64,000 nucleotides of DNA, taken from assembly GCF_020103695.1 (NCBI RefSeq), contig NZ_JAHXBF010000010.1:124001-188000 (forward strand), written 5' to 3'. Within the stretch, counting starts at the first letter, position 1, and each line of letters starts with the position of its first letter. The translations under genes and the position numbers were made by a program. The notes beneath the pieces are model-generated. The model searched no databases and had not been told where the DNA came from. It saw only the letters and a program-made list of their open reading frames with translations. The DNA comes from Hyalangium versicolor. GTDB taxonomy: Bacteria; Myxococcota; Myxococcia; Myxococcales; Myxococcaceae. Below are positions 27,025-35,252 of this stretch, one piece after another.

Positions 27025-30000
27025 TCAGCGGAAGAAACCCTTCTTCGGCGCAGGGGTGTTCTTCTTCCGCATCTCGATGAGCCGCAGCTCCTGGTTCGCC
27101 TCCAGGTGCTTGGGGTTGGCGCGCACCGCCTCGCGGAAGTGGCGCTCGGAGCGCTCCGCGTCCCCTTCGACACGGGCGATGACCCCGAGTTGGTAGTGCG
27201 CCCGGTCGCAGTTGGGATCGGCCTTGATGGCGTCGGCCATCATCTGCTTGGCCTTGGGGATCTCCGCCTTTCGTTGGGGATCCATGTAGATCGTCCACGC
27301 CAGCGCGGCCAGGTAGAGCGGCTTCGCGTCCAGGGCGTAGGCCCGCTCGTAGTGGGAGGCGGCAGCCGCGAAGTCCCGCTTGCGGAAGAAGACCTCGCCC
27401 ATCTTGAAGAGATCGCCCGGGTTGCTGCCCGAGGTGCCTCGGCCCGCGGGGCTCACGCCGGGCGCCGACGGATTGGAAGGCGGCTGGGGAGCCGCGGCCT
27501 TCTTGAGCCCCTCCACGTACGCGGCGCGCTTGGCGTCGTCGTAGAGGATCTCGTACGCCTCGCGGATGGCCTCGAAGACGGAGGTCATCTTGGAAGCCAG
27601 GTGCGGCAGCGAGGGCGGCAGGCGATCCGGGTGGAAGACCTTGGCCAGGCTGAGGAACGACGCCTTCACCTGATCCCGAGGCGTCTCCGGAGTGACGCCG
27701 AGGATGGCGAAGTGCGTGGGCTTGTTCTGGAGCTCGGCGTGGCGCGTTTCGATCTGCAGCGCGAGCCCCGAATCCTCCGCCGCGGGAGGAGGCGGTTCGG
27801 CCACCGCCGCCGCTGCGGGAGCCGCTGCGGGCTCGGAGGCCGGGTCGACCGCGACAGCCCCTACCGGAGCGTCCGCCCGTGTCCCCAGGGTCCCCATGTT
27901 CTCCATGGCGCGGCGTAGCAGGCGCTGGCGCCGCTGCCGGGCCGCTTCGTCAGGGTTGGAGGAGTCTCCGGCCACGTCGTCCTCGTCGAGATCCCAATCG
28001 TCCAGGTCGAGATCGTCCAGGTCGTCGGGATCGTCGTCCCGAGCGCTGCTGGATGAGATGTTTTGTGCAGTCTGGCCAGTTGCCGCGGCCTTGTCACCAG
28101 GGGGGGCTGGGAAACCACCCGGGTTGGATGTTGGTTCTCCCACAATCCCACCCGCTTGGGGAGCCGCTCCCTCCTGGACGAGCGACTCCAGGTGGGTCTC
28201 GACCTTGTTCAGCGCGGCCTCGAAGGAGGCGGAGAGGTTGTTGGCCATCTCCGCCTCATCGAAGGTGACGATGCGCCACAGGTCCTCCTCGCCGCCCGCG
28301 CGAGCCTCCGCCGCGGGAGGGAGGGGCTTGGGGGTGACAGGCGCCTCCGGCATGGGGGCCGGAGTCTGCGCGCGCGGCGCGGCGGCGGACTGGCTGGGAG
28401 GGGGCGGTGTGGAGGGGACAGGATCCTGGAGCCCCGCGCCTGGGGGCTCCATGAAGGGAACGAGATCGCTCCACATGTCCTGATCCAGATCCACGCCCTC
28501 GGCGGACTGCTGCGCGGACGCGGGCTTGGACGCAGCGGCCTGGGGGGCATTGGAAGCGGCTCGGACGGGCTCCTCGGCGAGCCATGAGTCGACCGCCGGC
28601 GAGACGGCTCGGCGCTGCACCTCCTCCATGTCGTGGAGAAGTGCGGCCTCGGCCTGCTGGCGGGCCTGGCGCAGGGCCTCCTTGTTCTCGTGAGGCAGGG
28701 CTTCCTGAGGCGCCTCTTCTGGATGCGGGATGGCATCGGACCAGGAGAAGTCGGCGATGGGCGCAGCGGGAGCCGGGGCGGGTGCGCGCGCTTCCTCGAG
28801 GAAGTCACCATCATCGAGTGCCAGCGGAGCGAGTTCCTCGCTCGTGTCCGCCGCGGCTCCAGCGGGTGGGGGCTGCTCCGCGGCCCGACGCGCCTTCTCC
28901 GCCAGACGGGCTTCCTTGGCTCGGCGACGCTCCTCCTCGCGACGATCGTCCTCATCGAGGAAGGGATCTGCAGGGGTCGAGGACTCCTGGGGCAGCGGGG
29001 TGCCGTGCCACCGCGCGGACTCGGCGGCATGCCGAGCCTCGGCGGCCTGGCGGAGCTCTTCGGACAGCCGCACCTCTTCGGCCCGGCGCGTCTCCTCCTC
29101 GAGCCGCGCTTCTTCGGCATGGGCCTCCGCCTGACGTGCCTCCTCCATCAGGAGGGCGGCGTCGTCGAGATGGACTTCCTCGACGTGCCTTCCGTCGGCG
29201 GCAGGCGCATCTTCGGGAGCCTCGAGCTGGGCGGCCTCCGCGATCCGACGCGCCTTCGCCGCCAGCCGAGCCTCCTTGGCCCGGCGCCGCTCTTCTTCTC
29301 GGAGGGAGTCCTCGTCCAGTGGGACGGCCTCGGACTGAGGCGCGGACTCCGTGAGGTTGGTGGCCTCGGCGGCCTGACGTGCCTCGGCGGCCTGACGGAG
29401 TTCCTCAGCCTGACGGGCTTCCTCAGCCTGACGCGCGTCCTCGGCGAGCCGAGCCTGCTCGCCCCAGTCGGTCTCCGCAGGCTCGAGCTCTTCGACGGGG
29501 AGTTCCTCCTCCAGCGTGAGGATCTCCTCCTCTTCTTCGGGAGCGAGACCCCTGGACTGAGCAGGCTCGGCGGTCGGGTGTGCCTGCTCCGCCAGTTGGG
29601 CCTCCTGGGCCTGGCGCAGCTCCTCCTGACGACGGGCCTCCTCGTCCAGGAATGGATCGGCGGGGGAAGCGAATTGCTCGGCCTGACGGGCCTCTTCCGC
29701 GGCCCTTCGGGCCTTCTCCAGGAGACGCGCTTCCTTGGAGTGGCGGCGCTCCTCTTCGAGCCGGGCTTCCTCGGCGTGACGGGCCTCCTCAGCGTGGCGA
29801 GCCTCCTCGGCTTGACGCGCCTCTTCTTCCAGGCGAGCCGCCTCGGCTGCCTGACGCAAATCCTTCGCCAGCCGAGCCGCCTCGGCCAGCTTCCGCTTCT
29901 CTTCCTGGAGCGCCTCCTCGGCCTGGCGCGCTTCTTCGGCTTGACGGGCTTCCTCGGCCAGTCGCTGCTCTTCGGCGAGGCGGGCCTCTTCTGCGAGGCG

Positions 30001-33000
30001 GGCTTCTTCGACCTGCCGCGCCTCTTCGGCTTGACGGGCCTCCTCCGCCAGTCGCTGCTCTTCGGCCTGCCGCGCCTCTTCAGCCTGCCGAGCCTCTTCC
30101 GCAAGGCGAGCTTCCTCGGCCAGGCGAGCCTCTTCCGCAAGCCGAGCCTCTTCCGCCTGCCGAGCCTCCTCCGCCAGTCGCCGCTCTTCGGCCAGCCGCG
30201 CCTCCTCAGCCAGCCGCGCCTCCTCAGCCAGCCGCGCCTCTTCGGCGCGACGTGCCTCTTCCGCCAGCCGAGCGTCCTCCGCCAGCCGGGCCTCTTCCGC
30301 TAGCCTCAGCTCTTCAGCCAGCCGCGCCTCTTCAGCGAGGCGTGCCTCTTCAGCGAGGCGTGCCTCTTCAGCGAGGCGTGCCTCCTCAGCCAGCCGCGCC
30401 TCTTCAACGAGGCGTGCCTCCTCAGCCAGCCGCGCCTCTTCCTCCAGCCGTCGCTCTTCAGCGAGGCGAGCTTCCTCAGCGAGTCGCGCCTCTTCAGCCT
30501 TGTGGGCCTCTTCGGCCAGTCGCCGCTCTTCAGCGAGGCGCACCTCTTCGGCCAGCTGAGCCTCTTCGGCCAGCCGAGCCTCTTCGGCCAGCCGAGCCTC
30601 TTCGGCCAGCCGAGCCTCTTCCGCTAGCCGAGCCTCTTCGGCCAGCCGAGCCTCTTCCGCTAGCCGAGCCTCTTCGGCCAGCCGCCGCTCCTCAGCGAGG
30701 CGGGCCTCCTCCGCCAGCCGAGCCTCTTCCGCCCTGCGAGCCTCCTCAGCGAGACGGGCCTCTTCCGCCTTGCGGACTTCCTCAGCGAGACGGGCCTCTT
30801 CAGCCAGTCGCCGCTCCTCCACCAACCGAGCCTCTTCCGCCTTGCGAGCCTCTTCCGCCTTGCGAGCCTCTTCGGCCAGCCGCCGCTCTTCCTCGAGGCG
30901 AGCCTCCTCGGCCAGCCGAGCCTCTTCCGCCAGTCGCTGCTCCTCAGCGAGACGGGCCTCTTCGGCCAACCGAGCCTCTTCGGCCTTGCGAGCTTCCTCA
31001 GCGAGGCGGGCCTCTTCCGCCAGCCGCCGCTCTTCAGCGAGGCGAGCCTCCTCGGCCAGCCGAGCCTCTTCCGCCAATCGCCGCTCTTCAGCGAGGCGAG
31101 CTTCCTCAGCGAGACGCGCCTCTTCAGCCTTGCGAGCCTCTTCAGCCAGTCGCCGCTCTTCAGCGAGGCGAGCCTCTTCGGCCAAACGAGCCTCTTCAGC
31201 CAACCGAGCCTCTTCGGCCAGCCGGGTCTCTTCCGCCAGTCGCTGCTCCTCAGCGAGGCGAGCCTCTTCGGCCAACCGAGCCTCTTCGGCCAACCGAGCC
31301 TCTTCCGCCAGCCGAGCCTCTTCCGCCAGCCGAGCCTCTTCGGCCAGCCGAGCCTCTTCGGCCAGCCGAGCCTCTTCGGCCAGGCGCCGCTCTTCAGCGA
31401 GGCGGGCCTCTTCAGCCTTGCGAGCCTCTTCAGCCTTGCGAGCCTCTTCAGCCTTGCGAGCCTCTTCGGCCAGCCGAGCCTCTTCCGCCAACCTGGCCTC
31501 TTCGGCCAATCGCCGCTCTTCAGCGAGGCGTGCCTCCTCCGCCAGCTGTCGCTCCTCAGCGAGGCGGGCCTCCTCAGCGAGACGGGCCTCTTCCGCCAGT
31601 CGCCGCTCCTCCGCCACCCGAGCCTCTTCCGCTAGCCGAGCCTCCTCCGCCTTACGAACCTCCTCAGCGAGACGGGCCTCTTCAGCCAGTCGCCGCTCCT
31701 CTGCCACCCGAGCCTCTTCCGCCAGCCGGGCCTCTTCCGCCTTGCGAGCCTCCTCAGCGAGACGGGCCTCTTCCGCCAGTCGCTGCTCCTCAGCGAGGCG
31801 GGCCTCCTCCGCCAGCCGAGCCTCTTCGGCCAATCTGGCCTCTTCCGCCAGTCGCTGCTCCTCAGCGAGGCGGGCCTCCTCCGCCAGCCGAGCCTCTTCC
31901 GCCAGCCGAGCCTCTTCGGCCAGCCGGGCCTCTTCGGCCAGTCGCCGCTCTTCAGCGAGGCGGGCCTCTTCCGCGAGCCGAGCCTCTTCCGCCAGCCGAG
32001 CCTCTTCCGCCAGCCGAGCCTCTTCCGCCAGCCGAGCCTCTTCCGCCAGCCGAGCCTCTTCCGCCAGCCGAGCCTCCTCGGCCAACCGGGCCTCTTCCGC
32101 CAGTCGCCGCTCTTCAGCGAGGCGAGCCTCCTCGGCCAGCCGAGCCTCTTCGGCCAACCGAGCCTCTTCCGCCAGCCGAAGCTCCTCCGCCAGCCGAGCC
32201 TCTTCCGCCAGCCGAGCCTCTTCCGCCAGCCGAACCTCTTCCGCCAGTCGCCGCTCTTCAGCGAGGCGGGCCTCCTCCGCCAGCCGAACCTCTTCCGCCA
32301 GCCGGGCCTCTTCGGCCAGCCGCCGCTCCTCAGCGAGACGGGCCTCCTCGGCCAGCCGAGCCTCTTCGGCCAACCGAGCCTCTTCCGCCAGTCGTCGCTC
32401 TTCAGCGAGGCGGGCCTCTTCCGCCAACCGGGCCTCTTCCGCCTTGCGAGCTTCCTCAGCGAGGCGAGCCTCTTCCGCCAGCCGCCGCTCCTCCGCCAGC
32501 CGGGCCTCTTCCGCCAGCCGGGCCTCTTCCGCCTTGCGAGCTTCCTCAGCGAGGCGAGCCTCTTCCGCCAGCCGCCGCTCCTCCGCCAGCCGGGCCTCCT
32601 CCGCCAGCCGCTGCTCCTCGGCGATCCGCGCCCGCTCCCGCTCCTCCCACTCCTCGACACTGAGCGACTCGACGAGCCCCTCTCGTTCGAGCAGTTGGAG
32701 CAAAACCTCCTGCGCCACCGTCAGCGCCTCGGGCTGCCGGAACGCTCTCAGAGTCCCCAGCAACGCCCGCTCCTCCCCACTCGAAATCCACGGCCCGCAC
32801 GCCTCCACCTCCGCGCACCGATACACCCGAGCCCCGCGCCCCGCCCCCACCGCCGGCTCCAGCGCGGCGCGGATCACCCGCACCCCAGCAATGGGCCGGA
32901 ACATCTCCTCCACCTCACCCGGCTCGAACGCGGAGCGCTCCGCCAGTTGGCTCAGCCGCCGCACATGGGCGAGCACCTGCAGCTCCGCCACCGTGCCCGC

Positions 33001-33270
33001 CTCCATGCCCAGATCCTCGAGCAGGTCCTCATCCGGCTTCCCCGCCCCGCCCCGGGCCCAGAGCGCATCCAGCGCCTCCATCTTCAGCCGCCCGCTCAGC
33101 AGCAGCGCCTGCGCGGGGCTCTGGAAGCCAAACCCCAGCTGCGTGCCCACCAGGTTCCCCTCCTGAAGAAAGAGCCGGGACTCGCGGCCACCGGAGTGCA
33201 GCGTGAGCTGCCCGGTGGCACGGCTCTTGTGGGCGGAGTACAGGGCTTCAGCAACGAGAGAGGGAGACAT
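27025..33270 (-). CDS. Giant PATAN-like / hexad-repeat helix / J-domain / TPR protein
   Basis: A 2081-residue protein. Residues 1-200 resemble a PATAN (DUF4388) domain (YSAHKSRATGQLTLHSGG, SRLFLQEGNLVGTQLGFG). Residues ~213-1195 are an uninterrupted six-residue repeat (LAEEAR/LAEERR/KAEEAR), the form of a very long charged alpha helix. Residues ~1195-1830 alternate further helical blocks with acidic and Pro-rich linkers. A J-domain follows (~1843-1915; THFAILGVTPETPRDQVKAS, HPD intact in VFHPDRLPP) and then TPR repeats (~1940-2060). No TM or signal peptide is seen, so it is probably cytoplasmic: a long spacer linking a PATAN end to a DnaK-recruiting and TPR end. It lies 33 bp after trmL. Confidence 0.85.
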   Translation of the reverse strand: MSPSLVAEALYSAHKSRATGQLTLHSGGRESRLFLQEGNLVGTQLGFGFQSPAQALLLSGRLKMEALDALWARGGAGKPDEDLLEDLGMEAGTVAELQVLAHVRRLSQLAERSAFEPGEVEEMFRPIAGVRVIRAALEPAVGAGRGARVYRCAEVEACGPWISSGEERALLGTLRAFRQPEALTVAQEVLLQLLEREGLVESLSVEEWEERERARIAEEQRLAEEARLAEERRLAEEARLAEEARKAEEARLAEEARLAEERRLAEEARLAEEARKAEEARLAEEARLAEERRLAEEARLAEEARLAEEARLAEERRLAEEARLAEEVRLAEEARLAEERRLAEEVRLAEEARLAEEARLAEELRLAEEARLAEEARLAEEARLAEERRLAEEARLAEEARLAEEARLAEEARLAEEARLAEEARLAEEARLAEEARLAEERRLAEEARLAEEARLAEEARLAEEARLAEEQRLAEEARLAEEARLAEEARLAEEQRLAEEARLAEEARKAEEARLAEEARVAEERRLAEEARLAEEVRKAEEARLAEEARVAEERRLAEEARLAEEARLAEERQLAEEARLAEERRLAEEARLAEEARLAEEARKAEEARKAEEARKAEEARLAEERRLAEEARLAEEARLAEEARLAEEARLAEEARLAEEARLAEEARLAEEQRLAEETRLAEEARLAEEARLAEEARLAEERRLAEEARKAEEARLAEEARLAEERRLAEEARLAEEARLAEERRLAEEARLAEEARKAEEARLAEEARLAEEQRLAEEARLAEEARLEEERRLAEEARKAEEARKAEEARLVEERRLAEEARLAEEVRKAEEARLAEEARRAEEARLAEEARLAEERRLAEEARLAEEARLAEEARLAEEARLAEEARLAEEARLAEEAQLAEEVRLAEERRLAEEAHKAEEARLAEEARLAEERRLEEEARLAEEARLVEEARLAEEARLAEEARLAEEARLAEEARLAEELRLAEEARLAEDARLAEEARRAEEARLAEEARLAEEARLAEERRLAEEARQAEEARLAEEARLAEEARLAEEARQAEEARQAEEQRLAEEARQAEEARQVEEARLAEEARLAEEQRLAEEARQAEEARQAEEALQEEKRKLAEAARLAKDLRQAAEAARLEEEARQAEEARHAEEARHAEEARLEEERRHSKEARLLEKARRAAEEARQAEQFASPADPFLDEEARRQEELRQAQEAQLAEQAHPTAEPAQSRGLAPEEEEEILTLEEELPVEELEPAETDWGEQARLAEDARQAEEARQAEELRQAAEARQAAEATNLTESAPQSEAVPLDEDSLREEERRRAKEARLAAKARRIAEAAQLEAPEDAPAADGRHVEEVHLDDAALLMEEARQAEAHAEEARLEEETRRAEEVRLSEELRQAAEARHAAESARWHGTPLPQESSTPADPFLDEDDRREEERRRAKEARLAEKARRAAEQPPPAGAAADTSEELAPLALDDGDFLEEARAPAPAPAAPIADFSWSDAIPHPEEAPQEALPHENKEALRQARQQAEAALLHDMEEVQRRAVSPAVDSWLAEEPVRAASNAPQAAASKPASAQQSAEGVDLDQDMWSDLVPFMEPPGAGLQDPVPSTPPPPSQSAAAPRAQTPAPMPEAPVTPKPLPPAAEARAGGEEDLWRIVTFDEAEMANNLSASFEAALNKVETHLESLVQEGAAPQAGGIVGEPTSNPGGFPAPPGDKAAATGQTAQNISSSSARDDDPDDLDDLDLDDWDLDEDDVAGDSSNPDEAARQRRQRLLRRAMENMGTLGTRADAPVGAVAVDPASEPAAAPAAAAVAEPPPPAAEDSGLALQIETRHAELQNKPTHFAILGVTPETPRDQVKASFLSLAKVFHPDRLPPSLPHLASKMTSVFEAIREAYEILYDDAKRAAYVEGLKKAAAPQPPSNPSAPGVSPAGRGTSGSNPGDLFKMGEVFFRKRDFAAAASHYERAYALDAKPLYLAALAWTIYMDPQRKAEIPKAKQMMADAIKADPNCDRAHYQLGVIARVEGDAERSERHFREAVRANPKHLEANQELRLIEMRKKNTPAPKKGFFR
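29680..32640 (-). repeat. 18-bp tandem repeat tract, about 160 copies, in the giant gene
   Basis: Nearly 3 kb of diverged 18-bp units encode hexads such as LAEEAR, LAEERR, KAEEAR and QAEEAR without a frame break. Stop-free reading occurs in other frames on the opposite strand because of the repeat composition. Copies are interleaved variants, indicating both old expansion and local re-duplication (for instance the closely similar blocks around 32440-32530 and 32515-32600). Confidence 0.92.
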
Positions 33271-33303
33271 TGCCCCCCGAGTCTACCCCCCCTGCCCGGA
33301 CCC

Positions 33304-33807
33304 TCAACTTGCCGGGGGCGTCTGCCTGGCCGCTTCTCCCAGCTGCACCTGGCGCAAGGCCTCGTAAGTGGCAATGCCCACGGAGGTGGACAGGTTCAGG
33401 CTGCGTCGCTCCGGGAGCATGGGGATGGTCACCGGCCGCCCCGAGCCCCCCTCCAGCAGCTCGGCCGGCAGGCCCGTCACCTCGGAGCCGAACACCAGAT
33501 GGTCTCCCGGCTCGAACCGAGCGGCATACAAGGATGTAGAAGCCCGTGCCGAGAACAACCACCTGCGGGCTTCCGGGTAGTCCGCCACGTAGGCCGCATA
33601 GGTGGGATACAGCTTGAGGAACACCTTGTCCCAGTAGTCCAGGCCAGCGCGCTTCAGCTCGCGGTCGGCAATGGAGAACCCCAAGGGCTCCACGAGGATG
33701 AGGCGGCTGCCCGTCACGGCGCACAGCCGGGCGACGTTGCCGGTGTTGGGGGGAATCTGGGGCGAAACGAGCACCAGGTGCAGAGGACGCGCGAGCGGCT
33801 CAAGCAT
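33304..33807 (-). CDS. trmL: tRNA (cytidine(34)-2'-O)-methyltransferase TrmL
   Basis: A 167-residue SPOUT-fold methyltransferase. TrmL methylates the wobble ribose of certain tRNA-Leu. The family core is visible: LHLVLVSPQIPPNTGNVARLC, LILVEPLGFS, KRAGLDYWDKV, the knot motifs LVFGSEVTGLP, IPMLPERRSLNLSTSVGIATYEALRQ. Length is typical. The ATG is only 17 bp from the divergent DUF192 start codon, so their promoters must overlap coding sequence. It precedes the giant repeat gene by 33 bp on the same strand. Confidence 0.94.
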   Translation of the reverse strand: MLEPLARPLHLVLVSPQIPPNTGNVARLCAVTGSRLILVEPLGFSIADRELKRAGLDYWDKVFLKLYPTYAAYVADYPEARRWLFSARASTSLYAARFEPGDHLVFGSEVTGLPAELLEGGSGRPVTIPMLPERRSLNLSTSVGIATYEALRQVQLGEAARQTPPAS

Positions 33808-33824
33808 GGGGTAGAACGCGCGGC

Positions 33825-34193
33825 ATGCGCTGGAAGGTGAACAACGTCACGAGGGGAAAGCTGCTGGCGGATCGCTCAGAGCGGGCCACCTCGTTCATGG
33901 ACCGCTTCATGGGGCTGATGGGGCGGCGCTCGCTGGCCTTCGGCGAGGGCATGCACATCATCCCTTGCAACTCCATCCACACCTTCTTCATGCGCATCCC
34001 CATCGATGTGGCCTTCCTGGACCGGGACGGGCTCATCGTCAAGCAGATCCCGGCGATGCCGCCCTGGCGGCTGAGCTCGGTGTATTTCAAGGCCCACTCG
34101 GTGCTGGAACTCCCGGCGGGGACGCTGGCGGGCAGCCAGACCCAGGAGGGGGATCGGCTGGAGTTCGAGCCAGCGGAGCCACAGACTCCATGA
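33825..34193 (+). CDS. DUF192 family protein
   Basis: A 122-residue protein of the DUF192 family, a small beta-rich fold found in bacteria and archaea without an established function. Typical segments are RATSFMDRFMGLMGRRSL, MHIIPCNSIHTFFMRIPIDVAFLDRDG and HSVLELPAGTLAG. No signal peptide is present, unlike many homologues, which are secreted. The ATG starts 17 bp from the divergent trmL start. A PP2C phosphatase gene follows 90 bp downstream on the same strand. Confidence 0.86.
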   Translation: MRWKVNNVTRGKLLADRSERATSFMDRFMGLMGRRSLAFGEGMHIIPCNSIHTFFMRIPIDVAFLDRDGLIVKQIPAMPPWRLSSVYFKAHSVLELPAGTLAGSQTQEGDRLEFEPAEPQTP

Positions 34194-34283
34194 ACGGTTT
34201 TGCCCCACCAGGGGCGCTTTGTTAACCTGCAGGACTGTTCCTACGCGTCCACTTCCACGCGTCACACGGACGGGCTTCCCAGC

Positions 34284-35048
34284 ATGCGCATCGAGGTAGC
34301 AGGCATCACCCACGTCGGGATGAAGCGCAACCACAACGAGGACAACTACCTCCTGCTGCCGGAGGAGAACCTCTGCTGCGTCGCCGACGGCATGGGCGGG
34401 CACTCCTCTGGAGAGATCGCGTCGAAGATCGCCGTGGAGGAGCTGGGCGAGTTCTTCCGGATGACGTCGCGAGACGCGGACGCGACGTGGCCGTTCAAGA
34501 TGGACAAAACGCGCAACTACGACGAGAACCGGCTGGCCACGGGCATCAAGCTGGCCAACTCGAAGATCTTCGAGCGCGCCGCGGGAGACACCAAGTACAA
34601 GGGGATGGGGACCACCATCGTCACCGTGTACTTCGCCAACGCCACCGCGTACGTGGGGCACGTGGGCGACAGCCGCGTCTACTTCTTCCGGGACGGCACG
34701 CTCAAGCAGGTGACGGAGGACCACTCCCTGCTCAACGACTACCTCAAGGCGAAGAAGCTCACGCCGGAGGAGATCGAGAACTTCCCCCACAAGAACGTCA
34801 TCGTCCGGGCGCTGGGGATGAAGGAGTCCGTGGTGGTGGACGTCACCCGCATCGAGCCGAAGGAGGGAGACATCTTCCTGCTCTGCTCGGACGGCCTGTC
34901 GGGCATGGTGGCGGATCCGCAGATGCAGGAAGTGCTGGTGCGCACCTCGGAGTTGGAGAAGGCGTGCGGCCAGTTGATCGACCTGGCGAACGCGGCGGGC
35001 GGCAACGACAACGTCACCTGCGTGCTGGCCCGCTACCACAACGACTGA
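34284..35048 (+). CDS. PP2C-family Ser/Thr phosphatase (Stp1 type)
   Basis: A 254-residue PPM phosphatase, metal-dependent, which reverses Hanks-type kinase phosphorylation. Metal-binding and catalytic motifs are all there: KRNHNEDNY, CVADGMGGHSSGEIAS, GTTIVTVYF, GHVGDSRVYFFRDGTL, TEDHSLL, CSDGLSGM and GGNDNVTCVLARY. The ATG at MRIEVAGITHVG was chosen; the frame extends 28 codons upstream without conserved residues. There is no TM helix, so it is cytosolic. It is the most obvious antagonist within the window for the PEGA kinase at 9791, but no link is shown by the sequence. Confidence 0.94.
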   Translation: MRIEVAGITHVGMKRNHNEDNYLLLPEENLCCVADGMGGHSSGEIASKIAVEELGEFFRMTSRDADATWPFKMDKTRNYDENRLATGIKLANSKIFERAAGDTKYKGMGTTIVTVYFANATAYVGHVGDSRVYFFRDGTLKQVTEDHSLLNDYLKAKKLTPEEIENFPHKNVIVRALGMKESVVVDVTRIEPKEGDIFLLCSDGLSGMVADPQMQEVLVRTSELEKACGQLIDLANAAGGNDNVTCVLARYHND

Positions 35049-35154
35049 GCCGGGCGTCCGGCGCGAAGCCGGGCCCCTCGTCCTCCGCGAACGAACTTCC
35101 GTGAGCCGGGAATAAGCGCCCGCTGCGGGAAGTTTCGTGCCTCCTTTTTCCGAT

Positions 35155-35166
35155 CCCCACGTGGGG
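35155..35166. promoter_or_regulatory. Perfect 12-bp palindrome upstream of the Gld-type operon
   Basis: CCCCACGTGGGG is a perfect palindrome 86 bp before the GTG of the ABC ATPase gene, in a 204-bp gap. An ACCC-N4-GGGT half-palindrome lies a little downstream (35182-35193). Either could be an operator; no regulator is encoded nearby. Confidence 0.35.
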
Positions 35167-35252
35167 CGAGTCCGGTTCGTTACCCGTATGGGTCCTGCCG
35201 ATTTCGACTTCGCCCGCTGCGCGGAATTAGGCGCGCTTCACGAGGTGAGATC

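Noticed and set aside
29680-32640. CRISPR-like or satellite interpretation of the repeated DNA
   Set aside because: Units are contiguous 18-bp codons without spacers, keep the reading frame throughout and vary mostly in synonymous or conservative ways; no cas gene is nearby.
29580-32663. Kilobase-long open frames on the plus strand rich in Pro/Leu/Ala or Arg/Ala/Ser opposite the giant gene (also 30770-33166 and 28633-30303)
   Set aside because: They are by-products of the 18-bp repeat, which has no stop codon in those frames. The products are pure low complexity and lack any domain, while the minus frame has PATAN, J and TPR domains.
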